This document shows, piece by piece, positions 43,144 through 51,906 of a stretch of 64,000 bases of DNA (position 1 is its first letter; the number at the start of each line of letters is the position of its first letter). The stretch is from Mycobacterium sp. E2479. GTDB lineage: Bacteria; Actinomycetota; Actinomycetes; Mycobacteriales; Mycobacteriaceae. The DNA lies in contig NZ_LZJR01000163.1 in NCBI RefSeq assembly GCF_001667925.1, positions 1 through 64,000 on the forward strand, in the 5' to 3' direction. The notes beneath the pieces are model-generated. The model was not told the DNA's origin, did no database searches, and was given only the letters and a program-made list of their open reading frames with translations. A program made the translations under genes and the position numbers.

Positions 43144-44314
43144 GTGGCGGGCCAGCACGCCGCCGTGCTCGGAACCGGGCAGACAAAGTACGTCGCAAAG
43201 CGCCAGGACGTGTCAATGCTCGGCCTTGTGCGCGAAGCGATCGACGCCGCGTTGGCGGATTCCGGCTCTACCTTCGACGATATCGACGCAGTGGTCGTCG
43301 GTAAGGCGCCCGATCTGTTCGAGGGCGTCATGATGCCCGAACTGTTCATGGCAGATGCACTCGGCGCGACCGGCAAGCCACTACTGCGAGTGCACACCGC
43401 GGGATCGGTGGGAGGCTCGACCGGTGTAGTTGCGGCGAGCCTGATCCAATCAGGGAAGTACCGGCGCGTGCTAGCGACGGCATGGGAGAAACAGTCGGAA
43501 TCAAACGCCATGTGGGCGTTGTCAGTCCCGATACCGTTCAATGCGCCGGTCGGTGCCGGTGCCGGAGGTTACTTCGCCCCCCCACGTACGGGCCTACATC
43601 CACCGCGCGGGAGCGCCGACACACATCGGCGCGGTAGTCGCGGTAAAGGATCGGCTCAACGGTTGTAAGAATCCTCTGGCACACCTGCAGCAGCCCGACA
43701 TAACGATTGACAGGGTGCTGTCGTCGCCAATGCTCTGGGATCCCATCAGGTATGACGAGACCTGCCCATCATCGGACGGAGCATGCGCCATCGTCATCGG
43801 CGACGAAGACATCGCCGAAAAGCGGCTCGCCGAGGGGCACCCAGTAGCCTGGGTCCACGCCACAGCGCTCCGCACCGAACCGCTCGCATATTCGGGCCGT
43901 GATCAAGTCAATACGCTCGCCGGTCGCGAGGCCTCAGCCGCGTTGTGGCGCGCGGCCGGCATCACGAATCCAATTGATGAGATTGATGTCGCGGAGATCT
44001 ATGTGCCGTTTTCCTGGTTTGAGCCAGTGCATTTGGAGAACTTGGGTTTTGCGTCTGAGGGAGGCGGGTGGAGGCTCACGGAGGCCGGCGAGACTGCGAT
44101 CGGCGGTCGGATTCCGGTAAACCCGTCTGGCGGCGTGTTGTGTTCCAACCCTATCGGCGCCTCGGGCCTAATCCGCTTCGCGGAAGCAGCGATACAGGTG
44201 ATGGGCAAAGCAGGTGCTCACCAGGTCGATGGCGCCCGAAAAGCACTCGGTCACGCCTACGGCGGAGCTTCACAGTACTACTCCATGTGGGTGGTCGGCG
44301 CCGATAAACCCTGA
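43144..44314 (+). pseudogene. Lipid-transfer-protein-type thiolase, frameshifted in a C7 run
   Basis: Two frames together read as one thiolase-fold protein of about 389 aa. The first, from GTG 43144, gives VLGTGQTKYVAKRQDVSM..FDDIDAVVVGKAPDLFEG and GSVGGSTGVVAAS. The second continues with VRAYIHRAGAPTHIG..NPLAHLQQPDITIDRVLSSPML, NPSGGVLCSNPIGASGL and GHAYGGASQYYS. They join at 43577-43583, a run of seven C; six would restore Y-F-A-P-H-V-R. Intact relatives (Ltp/acetyl-CoA acetyltransferase) act as retro-aldolases or thiolases on the sterol side chain. Either a real loss of function, a slippage-prone site, or a sequencing error. Confidence 0.8.
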
Positions 44315-44400
44315 CGGCGGGCCCAAACCAGTCGCCGCGTCGAAACCACAACCAAGACATAAATGCCGGAAAATAGCAGTCACCATAGGGGGTAACGGCA

Positions 44401-45753
44401 GTGACCTTACTCGAGGTTCCTCGCGTATCGGGTGGAGAGGAAGAACACGGACACCTTGAGGAGTTCCGCACCAATCCGATCGCACTGATGAAGCGCGTAC
44501 GTTCCGAGTGCGGGGACGTCGGCGCATTTCAACTGGCGAACAAGCGAGTCGTACTCTTGTCGGGCTCGGAGGCCAACGAATTCTTCTTCCGATCCGCAGA
44601 CGAGGATCTCGACCAGGCCGAAGCCTACCCATTCATGACACCAATCTTCGGCAAGGGCGTGGTCTTCGACGCCGACCCCGAGCAGCGTAAAGACATGCTC
44701 CGCAACTCAACTCTGCGTGGCGAGCATATGAAAGGCCACGCCACCACCATCGAAGCCGAAGTGCGCAGGATGATTAGCGGATGGGGCGCCGAAGGTGAGA
44801 TTGACCTCCTCGACTTCTTCGCAGAGCTGACCATCTACACGTCATCGGCCTGCCTGATCGGCGTCAAATTCCGAAATGAACTCGACGCCCGGTTCGCCCA
44901 CCTTTATCACGAGTTGGAACGCGGTACCGACCCGTTGTGCTACGTGGATCCCTACCTACCGATCGAAAGCTTCCGTCGCCGCGACGAAGCGCGAAAAGAA
45001 TTGGTAGCACTCGTACAAAGCATCATGGACAACCGCATTGCCAACCCGCCGGCCGACAAGAGCGATCGCGATATGCTTGACCTGTTAATTGCCGTCGCCG
45101 ATGAATCGGGCAAACCAAGGTTCTCCGCTGACGAGATCACCGGAATCTTCATCTCGATGATGTTCGCCGGCCACCACACCAGCTCCGGAACCGCCGCCTG
45201 GACGCTGATCGAATTGCTGCGTCATCCCAGCATCAGTGCCGGCGTGATCGAGGAGCTCGACGCGCTCTACGCCGACGGGAAAGAGGTCAGTTTCCACGCG
45301 CTGCGCCAAATTCCGCGCCTGGAGAACGTCCTCAAAGAAGCACTTCGGCTGCATCCGCCGCTCATCATTCTGATGCGGATCGCCAAGGGCGATTTCGAGG
45401 TGGCCGGACTCCCCATCAGTACGGGCGACATGGTGGCAACCTCGCCGGCAGTGTCCAATCGAATCCCCGAGGACTTCCCCGACCCTGATAGCTTCGCGCC
45501 CGAACGATACGAGCAGCCCCGACAGGAAGATCTCATCAATCGCTGGACTTGGATCCCCTTCGGTGCGGGCAGACACCGATGCGTGGGTGCACCCTTCGCC
45601 GCCATGCAGATCAAAGCCATCTTCTCAGTTCTTCTGCGCGAGTTTGAGTTTGAGATGAGTCAGGACGCCAACTCCTACCATAACGATCACAGCAAGATGG
45701 TGGTTCAGCTAGCTCAGCCAGCAAAAGTCCGCTACCGCAGGCGGACCGCGTGA
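44401..45753 (+). CDS. cyp51: Cytochrome P450 CYP51 (sterol 14alpha-demethylase family)
   Basis: 450 aa from GTG 44401. It matches my memory of M. tuberculosis CYP51 along its whole length: PRVSGG..EHGHLEEFRT-PI, AYPFMTPIFG-GVVFDA, the B'-C region, AELTIYTSSACLIG, MMFAGHHTSSGTA-WTLIEL, ETLRLHPP-like EALRLHPP, and heme loop FGAGRHRC with C394, the same number as in that enzyme. CYP51 removes the 14alpha-methyl group of sterols such as lanosterol. In mycobacteria that do not make sterols its purpose is unsettled; here its place directly behind a thiolase and close to FadD19-, CYP142- and KshA-like genes suggests breakdown of 14-methylated sterols. Confidence 0.92.
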   Translation: MTLLEVPRVSGGEEEHGHLEEFRTNPIALMKRVRSECGDVGAFQLANKRVVLLSGSEANEFFFRSADEDLDQAEAYPFMTPIFGKGVVFDADPEQRKDMLRNSTLRGEHMKGHATTIEAEVRRMISGWGAEGEIDLLDFFAELTIYTSSACLIGVKFRNELDARFAHLYHELERGTDPLCYVDPYLPIESFRRRDEARKELVALVQSIMDNRIANPPADKSDRDMLDLLIAVADESGKPRFSADEITGIFISMMFAGHHTSSGTAAWTLIELLRHPSISAGVIEELDALYADGKEVSFHALRQIPRLENVLKEALRLHPPLIILMRIAKGDFEVAGLPISTGDMVATSPAVSNRIPEDFPDPDSFAPERYEQPRQEDLINRWTWIPFGAGRHRCVGAPFAAMQIKAIFSVLLREFEFEMSQDANSYHNDHSKMVVQLAQPAKVRYRRRTA

Positions 45754-45817
45754 CTTTGCCTGGGACTCGCTGATGCAAATCCGGCGGGTGCGGACATCGT
45801 CGATACCCGACACATGC

Positions 45818-45838
45818 TGTTCGCTGTCCAAGCGAACA
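45818..45838. promoter_or_regulatory. Inverted repeat TGTTCGCT-N5-AGCGAACA
   Basis: Perfect 8-base arms with a 5-base centre, 50 bases before the reductase start at 45889. A second site with the same TGTTCG/CGAACA half-sites at closer spacing follows at 45853-45867. Confidence 0.65.
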
Positions 45839-45852
45839 CATCTTCGATGTCA

Positions 45853-45867
45853 TGTTCGTAGCGAACA
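45853..45867. promoter_or_regulatory. Inverted repeat TGTTCG-N3-CGAACA
   Basis: Perfect 6-base arms with a 3-base centre, ending 21 bases before the ATG at 45889. Together with the site at 45818-45838 it forms a double operator, probably for the reductase gene; the regulator is not identified. Confidence 0.6.
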
Positions 45868-45888
45868 GCCGAAGAAAGGCCGAGCAAC

Positions 45889-46935
45889 ATGCTCCGTATA
45901 GCGCAGTGGACGACGGGGAATGTTGCCAAAGAGGCGGTCAAAGCGCTGCGGATGCGCTCAGATCTCGAACTTGTCGGCGCCTATGCTCACTCTCGGCAGA
46001 AGGTTGGGGCCGATGTTGGAACGCTCTGCGGGCTTGGCGAAATGCTTGGAGTCGTAGCGACGGACAGTATTGATCAACTGCTTGCCCTTGGATTGGACTG
46101 CGTCGTTTACACACCGCTACATTTCGACATTGAAGATGTCACGCACATCTTGCGGGCCGGAGTCAACATCGTCACCAGCGCCGAATTCCTCACCGGTAGA
46201 AACTTACCCAGTGAAGATCGAGACGCAATCATCGCAGCTGCACAAGGCGGGAACGCCACCATTTTCGGCAGCGGAGCCAACCCGGGTTTCATGCAGATGA
46301 TCGCCGCGATCGCGAGCGGAATGTCTACCGACGTGCGGTACGCATCGATGGGTGAGTCCGTCGACGTTTCGCAGTTCATAGGAGACGCCAATTTCCAGTC
46401 GGTCGGGTGGGGACGGCCGAAGGATGACCCAGGCCACGCCGAGGATGTGCAGAGAGGTACGGCCGTCTTCGCTGAAGCCGTCGACATGTTCGCCCGTCTG
46501 ATGCGGATAAACCTGGATGACATCACGTGTACGGTCGGGTTCGCCTATGCCAAGAATGATTTCGTCGCTGACGGGGTACCCATCCCGGCCGGACACGTGG
46601 CCGGAATGGACGTCAAATGGCAAGGCATTGCCGACGGCCGCGAGGTGCTCAGCGTCAATCAACGGTGGGTGGCAACGCGGTCACTGGATCCGCCATGGGT
46701 TGTCGAGGACGGATATCACCTTGAGGTTGTGGGAGACCCGAACATCCACGTGCGAATCAACATGCTGCCGACCGATGAGGATCTCGCCGACCTCAACCGA
46801 GAGCGAATGCGCGGCATAGGTCTTCGAATCACAGCGGCTCCACTGATCAACGCGATTCCAGCGGTATGCGCCGCGGCACCAGGCATCGCCACCTACGCTG
46901 ACTTGCCCGCAATTGCGGCCTCCCTCATGCGATGA
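45889..46935 (+). CDS. DapB-like NAD(P)-dependent reductase
   Basis: 348 aa. The N-terminal Rossmann motif TTGNVAKEAVKAL (about 7-19) and the middle GSGANPGFMQMI belong to the dihydrodipicolinate-reductase-like family that includes 2,4-diaminopentanoate dehydrogenase and many actinobacterial proteins of unknown substrate. True DapB is about 250 aa and has a different C-terminal domain, so lysine synthesis is unlikely. A truncated paralogue lies at 17119-17349 in the KshA-like operon. This family is common in steroid and lipid clusters of mycobacteria, from memory. Confidence 0.8.
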   Translation: MLRIAQWTTGNVAKEAVKALRMRSDLELVGAYAHSRQKVGADVGTLCGLGEMLGVVATDSIDQLLALGLDCVVYTPLHFDIEDVTHILRAGVNIVTSAEFLTGRNLPSEDRDAIIAAAQGGNATIFGSGANPGFMQMIAAIASGMSTDVRYASMGESVDVSQFIGDANFQSVGWGRPKDDPGHAEDVQRGTAVFAEAVDMFARLMRINLDDITCTVGFAYAKNDFVADGVPIPAGHVAGMDVKWQGIADGREVLSVNQRWVATRSLDPPWVVEDGYHLEVVGDPNIHVRINMLPTDEDLADLNRERMRGIGLRITAAPLINAIPAVCAAAPGIATYADLPAIAASLMR

Positions 46936-46970
46936 CATTCACGGCGTCAGCTTGCGCCGAACTCGCGACA

Positions 46971-48716
46971 TCAACGCTGATCAGTAACGGGCGTGCTCTT
47001 GCGGGTTACGGTGATCGGCACGTCGTGTTCCCAAGGCTGCCGCCTGACCACATCGATGACGCGGAAGGTGCCCCGCTCGAGCTCGCCGGTCGCGGCGTCG
47101 ACGATGCGGTATTGCTGCCTCTGCTGGTGGATTGCCTGGCCGTCGACGATGAGGACGCGCAACTCCTCGGGCTCGAAGTGGCAACGACGCTGCAGCGCGT
47201 TAATCAGCTGTTCGTTGTGCAGGTGACCGTCGCCGAAGCTCCAACCGACCGCGTACCCCGCGACCGGCTCGCCGTCAATAACGGTGTAGTCGGCATCCCG
47301 GCCCGCCGGAATGACGTGCTCCCACAACGTCATCAGCGCCCGGCCATGCGCGTACATCGCGCGAAACGCGTGACCGAGCGACAGCGATATCAGGGTGCCC
47401 TCAGGGGTGGACAGCTTCTCGATCTGTTTGTGCTGAACAAGCCCGAGCCCGATCCGGCGATCGGCCAGTTTCTGGCTGGCCGCCTCGGTGAAGAACCACT
47501 GCGACGTATCCCAGTTCCCCGCGTAATAGCGCATGCCCGGTAGGAACGACACTTTCGTTGGGCAAAAGTTTCCGATCACGATCGTCGTGAGGATGACAGC
47601 GGACAATGCCGCGATCGGCCACGGTTCGGTGACGGCGCCCCATCCAATCCCAGCCTTATCGACGAACAGCCAACAGATGCCGAAGAGCATGAAGACGTTC
47701 CACTCCAAGGGAACTCCGAGCGGGATCGCCGTCAGGATGACGAGGTGGAACACGATCATAATGAAAGCGGCGACGTAGGTCACGACGCCGCCATGCGAGA
47801 AGAACAGTACCAGCGGGACGCCCATCTCGATCAGCGTGCCGAAATGGGCGAGGAACTCTGGGATCCTTCCTGGCCGTAAGTCGTCCGGAAACCTGCGGAA
47901 GAACATCCGCTTCATCCACCTCGCCCGCACCAGCGGGTTGTTGGCCATCATCGTCGCGACCACGAACGGGAAGTGGCGGTTGAGTTTCGAGGTCGCGGCC
48001 CCGATCCAGATGGCCAGCATCACAAGCTTCGCGGCGACGATCATGTTCGATCCTGCGAACAGGAACGTCACTGTCAACGACCCGTAGACCTCGCCGCGAG
48101 TGGCCAGGAAGATCACCTTGTCGCGCAAGCCGATCACCGCCAGAACCACCAAGACAGCGACGATCCGCTCGGGGGGAATCATTCCGATCGACGTACCCAG
48201 CCCGGCGATCGAGCCGGCGCCGTCGGACAGCAACGCGAAGACCGCAGACCCGAGGAGCGCACCGTAAAGCACCACATCGAACATCACGCGTCGATCACCG
48301 CCCGTGAGAGGAATCCTATTGGGCCACGGGGCAAGTCGAATCGTTCCGGGCCGCAACCAATACAGCGGCGAACCCATCGGAGGGGCGATCTTGCCCGTCA
48401 GCGGACCAAACCCACAGCCGAGGCCGAGCACTTCGAAAAGCAGCGACCACAACACAACCTTTTGGAAGACGATAGGTTCGTTCCACCATGTCCCGATGGT
48501 TCCCCAGCCGTCGATGCCCTGAGTGGACAGCACAAAGAAAACGCCTCCCAAGATGTAGAGGCCGATCTTCACTGAGTACAGCACATAGAACACGTCGGGA
48601 TTCCCCATCCCGTTCTCGGCGATGTGCCGCGCCATCGGCTTGATCCGCTCGGAGCGACCGTGCGTGAGCCATTCCGTGACGTCGATCCGGGGCATATTGG
48701 GTTTTAGAAATACCAC
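46971..48716 (-). CDS. DUF3556-family polytopic membrane protein
   Basis: 581 aa. The opening V-FLKPNMPRIDVTEW is the usual start of DUF3556 proteins, which supports GTG 48716 over the in-frame ATG at 48695. About ten to eleven hydrophobic helices occupy residues 45-390, and a soluble domain of about 190 residues follows (TSQWFFTEAASQKL..., HLHNEQLINALQ, EELRVLIVDGQ). Function is unknown. The family is mainly mycobacterial and often lies near lipid-metabolism genes. It ends 35 bases from the convergent reductase gene. Confidence 0.82.
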   Translation of the reverse strand: MVFLKPNMPRIDVTEWLTHGRSERIKPMARHIAENGMGNPDVFYVLYSVKIGLYILGGVFFVLSTQGIDGWGTIGTWWNEPIVFQKVVLWSLLFEVLGLGCGFGPLTGKIAPPMGSPLYWLRPGTIRLAPWPNRIPLTGGDRRVMFDVVLYGALLGSAVFALLSDGAGSIAGLGTSIGMIPPERIVAVLVVLAVIGLRDKVIFLATRGEVYGSLTVTFLFAGSNMIVAAKLVMLAIWIGAATSKLNRHFPFVVATMMANNPLVRARWMKRMFFRRFPDDLRPGRIPEFLAHFGTLIEMGVPLVLFFSHGGVVTYVAAFIMIVFHLVILTAIPLGVPLEWNVFMLFGICWLFVDKAGIGWGAVTEPWPIAALSAVILTTIVIGNFCPTKVSFLPGMRYYAGNWDTSQWFFTEAASQKLADRRIGLGLVQHKQIEKLSTPEGTLISLSLGHAFRAMYAHGRALMTLWEHVIPAGRDADYTVIDGEPVAGYAVGWSFGDGHLHNEQLINALQRRCHFEPEELRVLIVDGQAIHQQRQQYRIVDAATGELERGTFRVIDVVRRQPWEHDVPITVTRKSTPVTDQR

Positions 48717-48910
48717 CTCGGCAGCCCTTTCTGGTAAAACATTCGGTTCGGGACCCGGCGCACAGAGGTGCGATGTTGTCGGGAAGCCGTCCCGTCAACA
48801 GATGTGGAATACGCACGACCGCATCTGCATTCAGCTTAGTCTGCCTTGGTCATCTCCTGTACTTCTGCACATGCGCTCTACCATGACAGCGCAATTTCAA
48901 AACGGGGTCG

Positions 48911-50104
48911 TTAGACCGCGTGTGCATCATCGCGGCCGTGAAGTTCGTAGATGGCGTCAAGGAAGAGGCCAGAACTTGCAACAGCGTAGTGCGCCGCGAG
49001 ACGGTTGGTCATGTCAAATCCATGTCCCGCCCCGGGCATTTCTGCATATGCCACCAACGATCGGGACGCTGCGCGAAGTCTGTCCACGAATGCCCGGGCT
49101 TCCGAAACCGGAATCACTCGATCGGCATCGCCGTGAAGGACAAAAAATGGTGGTGCATCGGCATGAACGCGAAGAACAGGCGAGGCGTCATTGAACAACG
49201 CGGGATTTTCGCGCAGAGATTGCCCGACGATCACTCGCTCAACGAACCTAATAAATTGATCTCGCGCTGGGGTCGAGCGGTCAATCCAGCTGTAGCGTCC
49301 GTAGAAACTGACTACCGCATCCACAGCGGTGTCATCATCGGACGGTAATTCTTTTGTGAAATCCCTATCACGCGGCGCCAGCCCGGCGAGCACTGCAAGG
49401 TGAGCCCCGGCGGACGTACCGGCGATTGCAACGAAGTTCGGAGATCCCCCGAAATCAACAATGTTCCGTTTCGCCCAAGCAACCGCGGCTAAGACGTCAC
49501 GGATGTGGTTGGGCCAGCGATGGCGGGGCGCTGTTCGGTAACTAACTGAAAGGCAAATCCACCCTCGCCTCACCATCTCCGACATGAGTGAATAGCCTTG
49601 GAGAAAGCGCCCGCTGTGCATCCATCCCCCGCCCGGAACGAAGATCAGCACTGGCGCACCGACGATATGCATATCCGGACGCCGCCAGATATCTAGGGTC
49701 TGCTGGACCGCCGAGCCGTAAGGGATACTACTGCGATAGAGAAACTTTTCGCGCTGTGCGCCTGCGATGGCCAACGGCCAGAACCTGGGCGGCTCCGGAA
49801 GGCCCTTGGTGATCGCAACGGGGACATCCTTCATCGCGTCGATGACAGCCGCTTCGATCGCGGCCGACGTCACGCGGTCATTATGTTGGGCGCAGTTTAA
49901 TGAAACTCGCGTTCTGTTAGGGACGTTCCGCGATAACCACTTCGTCGAGCCAGCGACGGCGGCCCGGAACTCTGGATAGCTGTCCATCCCGGTCAACGAC
50001 GCCGACAGGCTCGCTAGGGTCAGCGCCTGCTCGATCGGATCGATGTTCATTAGTTGCTCCACACCGGCCAGCAATCGGTGTTCGATCCGCTTACGCGCAG
50101 TCAC
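48911..50104 (-). CDS. Alpha/beta hydrolase (LipC-like esterase)
   Basis: 397 aa from GTG 50104; upstream in-frame codons are unlikely coding. The oxyanion motif is PGGGW instead of HGGGW (about 201-205), the nucleophile elbow GTSAGAH, the acid is in HGDADRVIP and the histidine in GAGHGFD. The about 190-residue N-terminal part before the hydrolase core is typical of the larger mycobacterial Lip esterases such as LipC, as I recall. It would cleave short- or medium-chain esters, possibly at the cell surface, although no signal peptide is visible. The next 900 bases hold no convincing gene. Confidence 0.82.
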   Translation of the reverse strand: MTARKRIEHRLLAGVEQLMNIDPIEQALTLASLSASLTGMDSYPEFRAAVAGSTKWLSRNVPNRTRVSLNCAQHNDRVTSAAIEAAVIDAMKDVPVAITKGLPEPPRFWPLAIAGAQREKFLYRSSIPYGSAVQQTLDIWRRPDMHIVGAPVLIFVPGGGWMHSGRFLQGYSLMSEMVRRGWICLSVSYRTAPRHRWPNHIRDVLAAVAWAKRNIVDFGGSPNFVAIAGTSAGAHLAVLAGLAPRDRDFTKELPSDDDTAVDAVVSFYGRYSWIDRSTPARDQFIRFVERVIVGQSLRENPALFNDASPVLRVHADAPPFFVLHGDADRVIPVSEARAFVDRLRAASRSLVAYAEMPGAGHGFDMTNRLAAHYAVASSGLFLDAIYELHGRDDAHAV

Positions 50105-51031
50105 GCGATCACCACCGGTGTTGGGTGGGTGAACCGTCGGTGCAGCTTCATGGCCAGGAGACCTTTGACAACTCGGAGTGAAACTCTGATCGGCTGGACA
50201 TAATGTAACAAACGTATGGCCACCGCGCGCAGGATTCGGCTTTGAGCGGCTGCACACCTGACCTTGCCCGTCTGGCGGAACCGCTGCCTGTGATCAAGTA
50301 CGAAAGCACTAGCCCAGTCGTCACCTTCATCAAGCCCATTCGAGCTACAGAACTGGACGCTGCCGGTGTGGGTGTACCTCGTCTTGAGCGGCCCCCTCTT
50401 TCGGTACAGGCTCACCGAGCCCAGTTCCTAAGACCGCCCCGGCTTCTACTAGCCGCAGCGAAGGACAGCCCGTCGTAGCCGCCCTTGACCCACCCGTAGC
50501 TCTGCGGACGTACGAAAATACTTTACGGCAGCAGCGGGTCGATGATGCCGTACCAGTCAGGCTAGGCCTTGTGATCTGAAAAGTGTTGTGCCATAGTGGA
50601 TTTATGACCGCCGTAGCAACCCGCACAGCTCGCGAAATGCGTTGTGTTGCAGTGGTTTCTGGCCAGTTCACCTCAACCAAAATCGGTTGAAAAGCAAGGG
50701 GTCTAGCACATTTTCTGAAAACCTGGTTCGCTCGACGTGCGATCCGAACGGTCGCGACCATAGGGTGAGCTAGCGATTCCGACCCACCCCCCTCCCCTGT
50801 GAACTGAGCCTGACTGATCGAAAATCGACCAGTAGGCAGCCAGCGGACGTGGCTCTGAGTCGCCACCGACAAGCTCTGACGACATCGGCCTGGCCGATGT
50901 CGTCCTCGGGGTCCGTGCGGCGTTTGTGTATTCCAACTCTGCATGTGGAAACGCCCCGCGGAAGGCGATTGGGCGCATATGATCCCGGCATCGGGCAATG
51001 CTCACATCCCTCGTCGACCTAGACGGAGTTC
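50105..51031. other. Gene-poor stretch of about 930 bases
   Basis: No frame gives a recognisable protein. A possible 28-codon frame starts near 50604 (ATG-ACC-GCC), ending at an inverted repeat TCAACC-N6-GGTTGA (50673-50690). A GTATGG half-site at 50214-50219 lacks a good partner. The left boundary of the integrated element may be in this stretch, but I found no copy of the tRNA end. Confidence 0.4.
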
Positions 51032-51160
51032 ATGTCGCGTGCAAACCGCCGGCTCATCGTTGCCCTCATGCCCACCGCAATCGCATTTGCGACCAGCGGT
51101 TGCATAGCAACCCCCGTAGAAACAGAACATCCCCTCGGGCATGCCCTACTGATGGCGTAA
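51032..51160 (+). CDS. Small lipoprotein-like peptide, 42 aa
   Basis: ATG 51032 with GGAG four bases before it. The peptide has a basic start (MSRANRRL), a hydrophobic core (IVALMPTAIAFA) and a lipobox-like TSGC at residues 21-24, then only 18 more residues. It could be a real tiny lipoprotein, of the kind used by phages and integrated elements against superinfection, or the leftover front of a longer lipoprotein gene. It lies at the left end of the suspected element, about 50 bases before the HIRAN protein gene. Confidence 0.45.
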   Translation: MSRANRRLIVALMPTAIAFATSGCIATPVETEHPLGHALLMA

Positions 51161-51213
51161 ATCCCAAGCCGGAAAGTTAGCGGCAGCTTTCGATTCAAAC
51201 GCTTAGGAGAAGT

Positions 51214-51861
51214 GTGGAGCTTAACCAACACCCGGAATCGTTGCCTCCCCCTATGTGGTCTCCAGACCCGGCAGGTACCAATCGGCTCCGTTGGTGGGAC
51301 GGCTCAAAGTGGACCGATCATTACGCGCAAATTCCTGTACCAGAGCCGCCCGTGTCGGCTGTGCCCGCTCGATCTGCCACTGACTACCCGCTGCAGCCGA
51401 CCATAGAGTCGCCAATGTCCCGTGCGAGAACGAACGGTCGAAAGTCATCTCCACTTGCCGACATTGTCGCTGCGGCAACTCTTGAGGAGCCCCGCTACCC
51501 TCTCGACGAGCAGATCGAGGTCGTCGGGGAGACTTACCACATCAAGGGCATTCGCCGGGTTTTCGAGGAAGCCGGGATGCCGATCACCGAAAGTGGTGTA
51601 ACCCTCAAGTCGGTCCGCTGCATCCTCGTCCCCGAGCCTTGGAACGAGCACGACCCAAACGCGGTCGCTGTGATGATTGGGCAGAACCAGGTCGGCTACC
51701 TCGCCGCTGACCTTGCCGCTTCGTACACCGATGGCCTCCAACGCATCGCGCGGCTGGGCTATCTGGCAACAGGTGAGGCGCGGGTTTGGGTAAAGAGCGA
51801 CGACGGGATCATCCGGGCTCGCGTGACGATCCTTATTCCAGACGCTTCCCAATTTGGCTAG
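51214..51861 (+). CDS. DUF2510 + HIRAN domain protein
   Basis: 215 aa from GTG 51214 with AGGAGA upstream. Residues about 10-40 (PPMWSPDPAGTNRLRWWDGSKWTDHY) are a DUF2510 motif, usually linked to membrane or secretion proteins of actinobacteria. Residues about 95-210 are a HIRAN-like domain: VVGETYHIKGIRRVF, LVPEPWNEHDPNAVAVMI, NQVGYLAADLA. HIRAN domains bind DNA ends or stalled forks and occur in helicases and in phage or defence settings. The combination without a helicase is unusual. It lies 45 bases before the next cargo gene and is probably co-transcribed with it. Confidence 0.72.
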   Translation: MELNQHPESLPPPMWSPDPAGTNRLRWWDGSKWTDHYAQIPVPEPPVSAVPARSATDYPLQPTIESPMSRARTNGRKSSPLADIVAAATLEEPRYPLDEQIEVVGETYHIKGIRRVFEEAGMPITESGVTLKSVRCILVPEPWNEHDPNAVAVMIGQNQVGYLAADLAASYTDGLQRIARLGYLATGEARVWVKSDDGIIRARVTILIPDASQFG

Positions 51862-51906
51862 GCCCGACCATTGAAGCGCTCTTCTCCAAGCCGAAGATGA
51901 TGTGCA

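Noticed and set aside
46950..46975. GAACTCGCGAC, resembling the tRNA T-arm end, as a possible left attachment site
   Set aside because: Match is only about 11 bases with gaps and does not extend into the acceptor stem.
50345..50998. 217-aa minus-strand frame in the gene-poor stretch
   Set aside because: No family, no ribosome-binding site and an irregular composition; probably chance in high-GC DNA.
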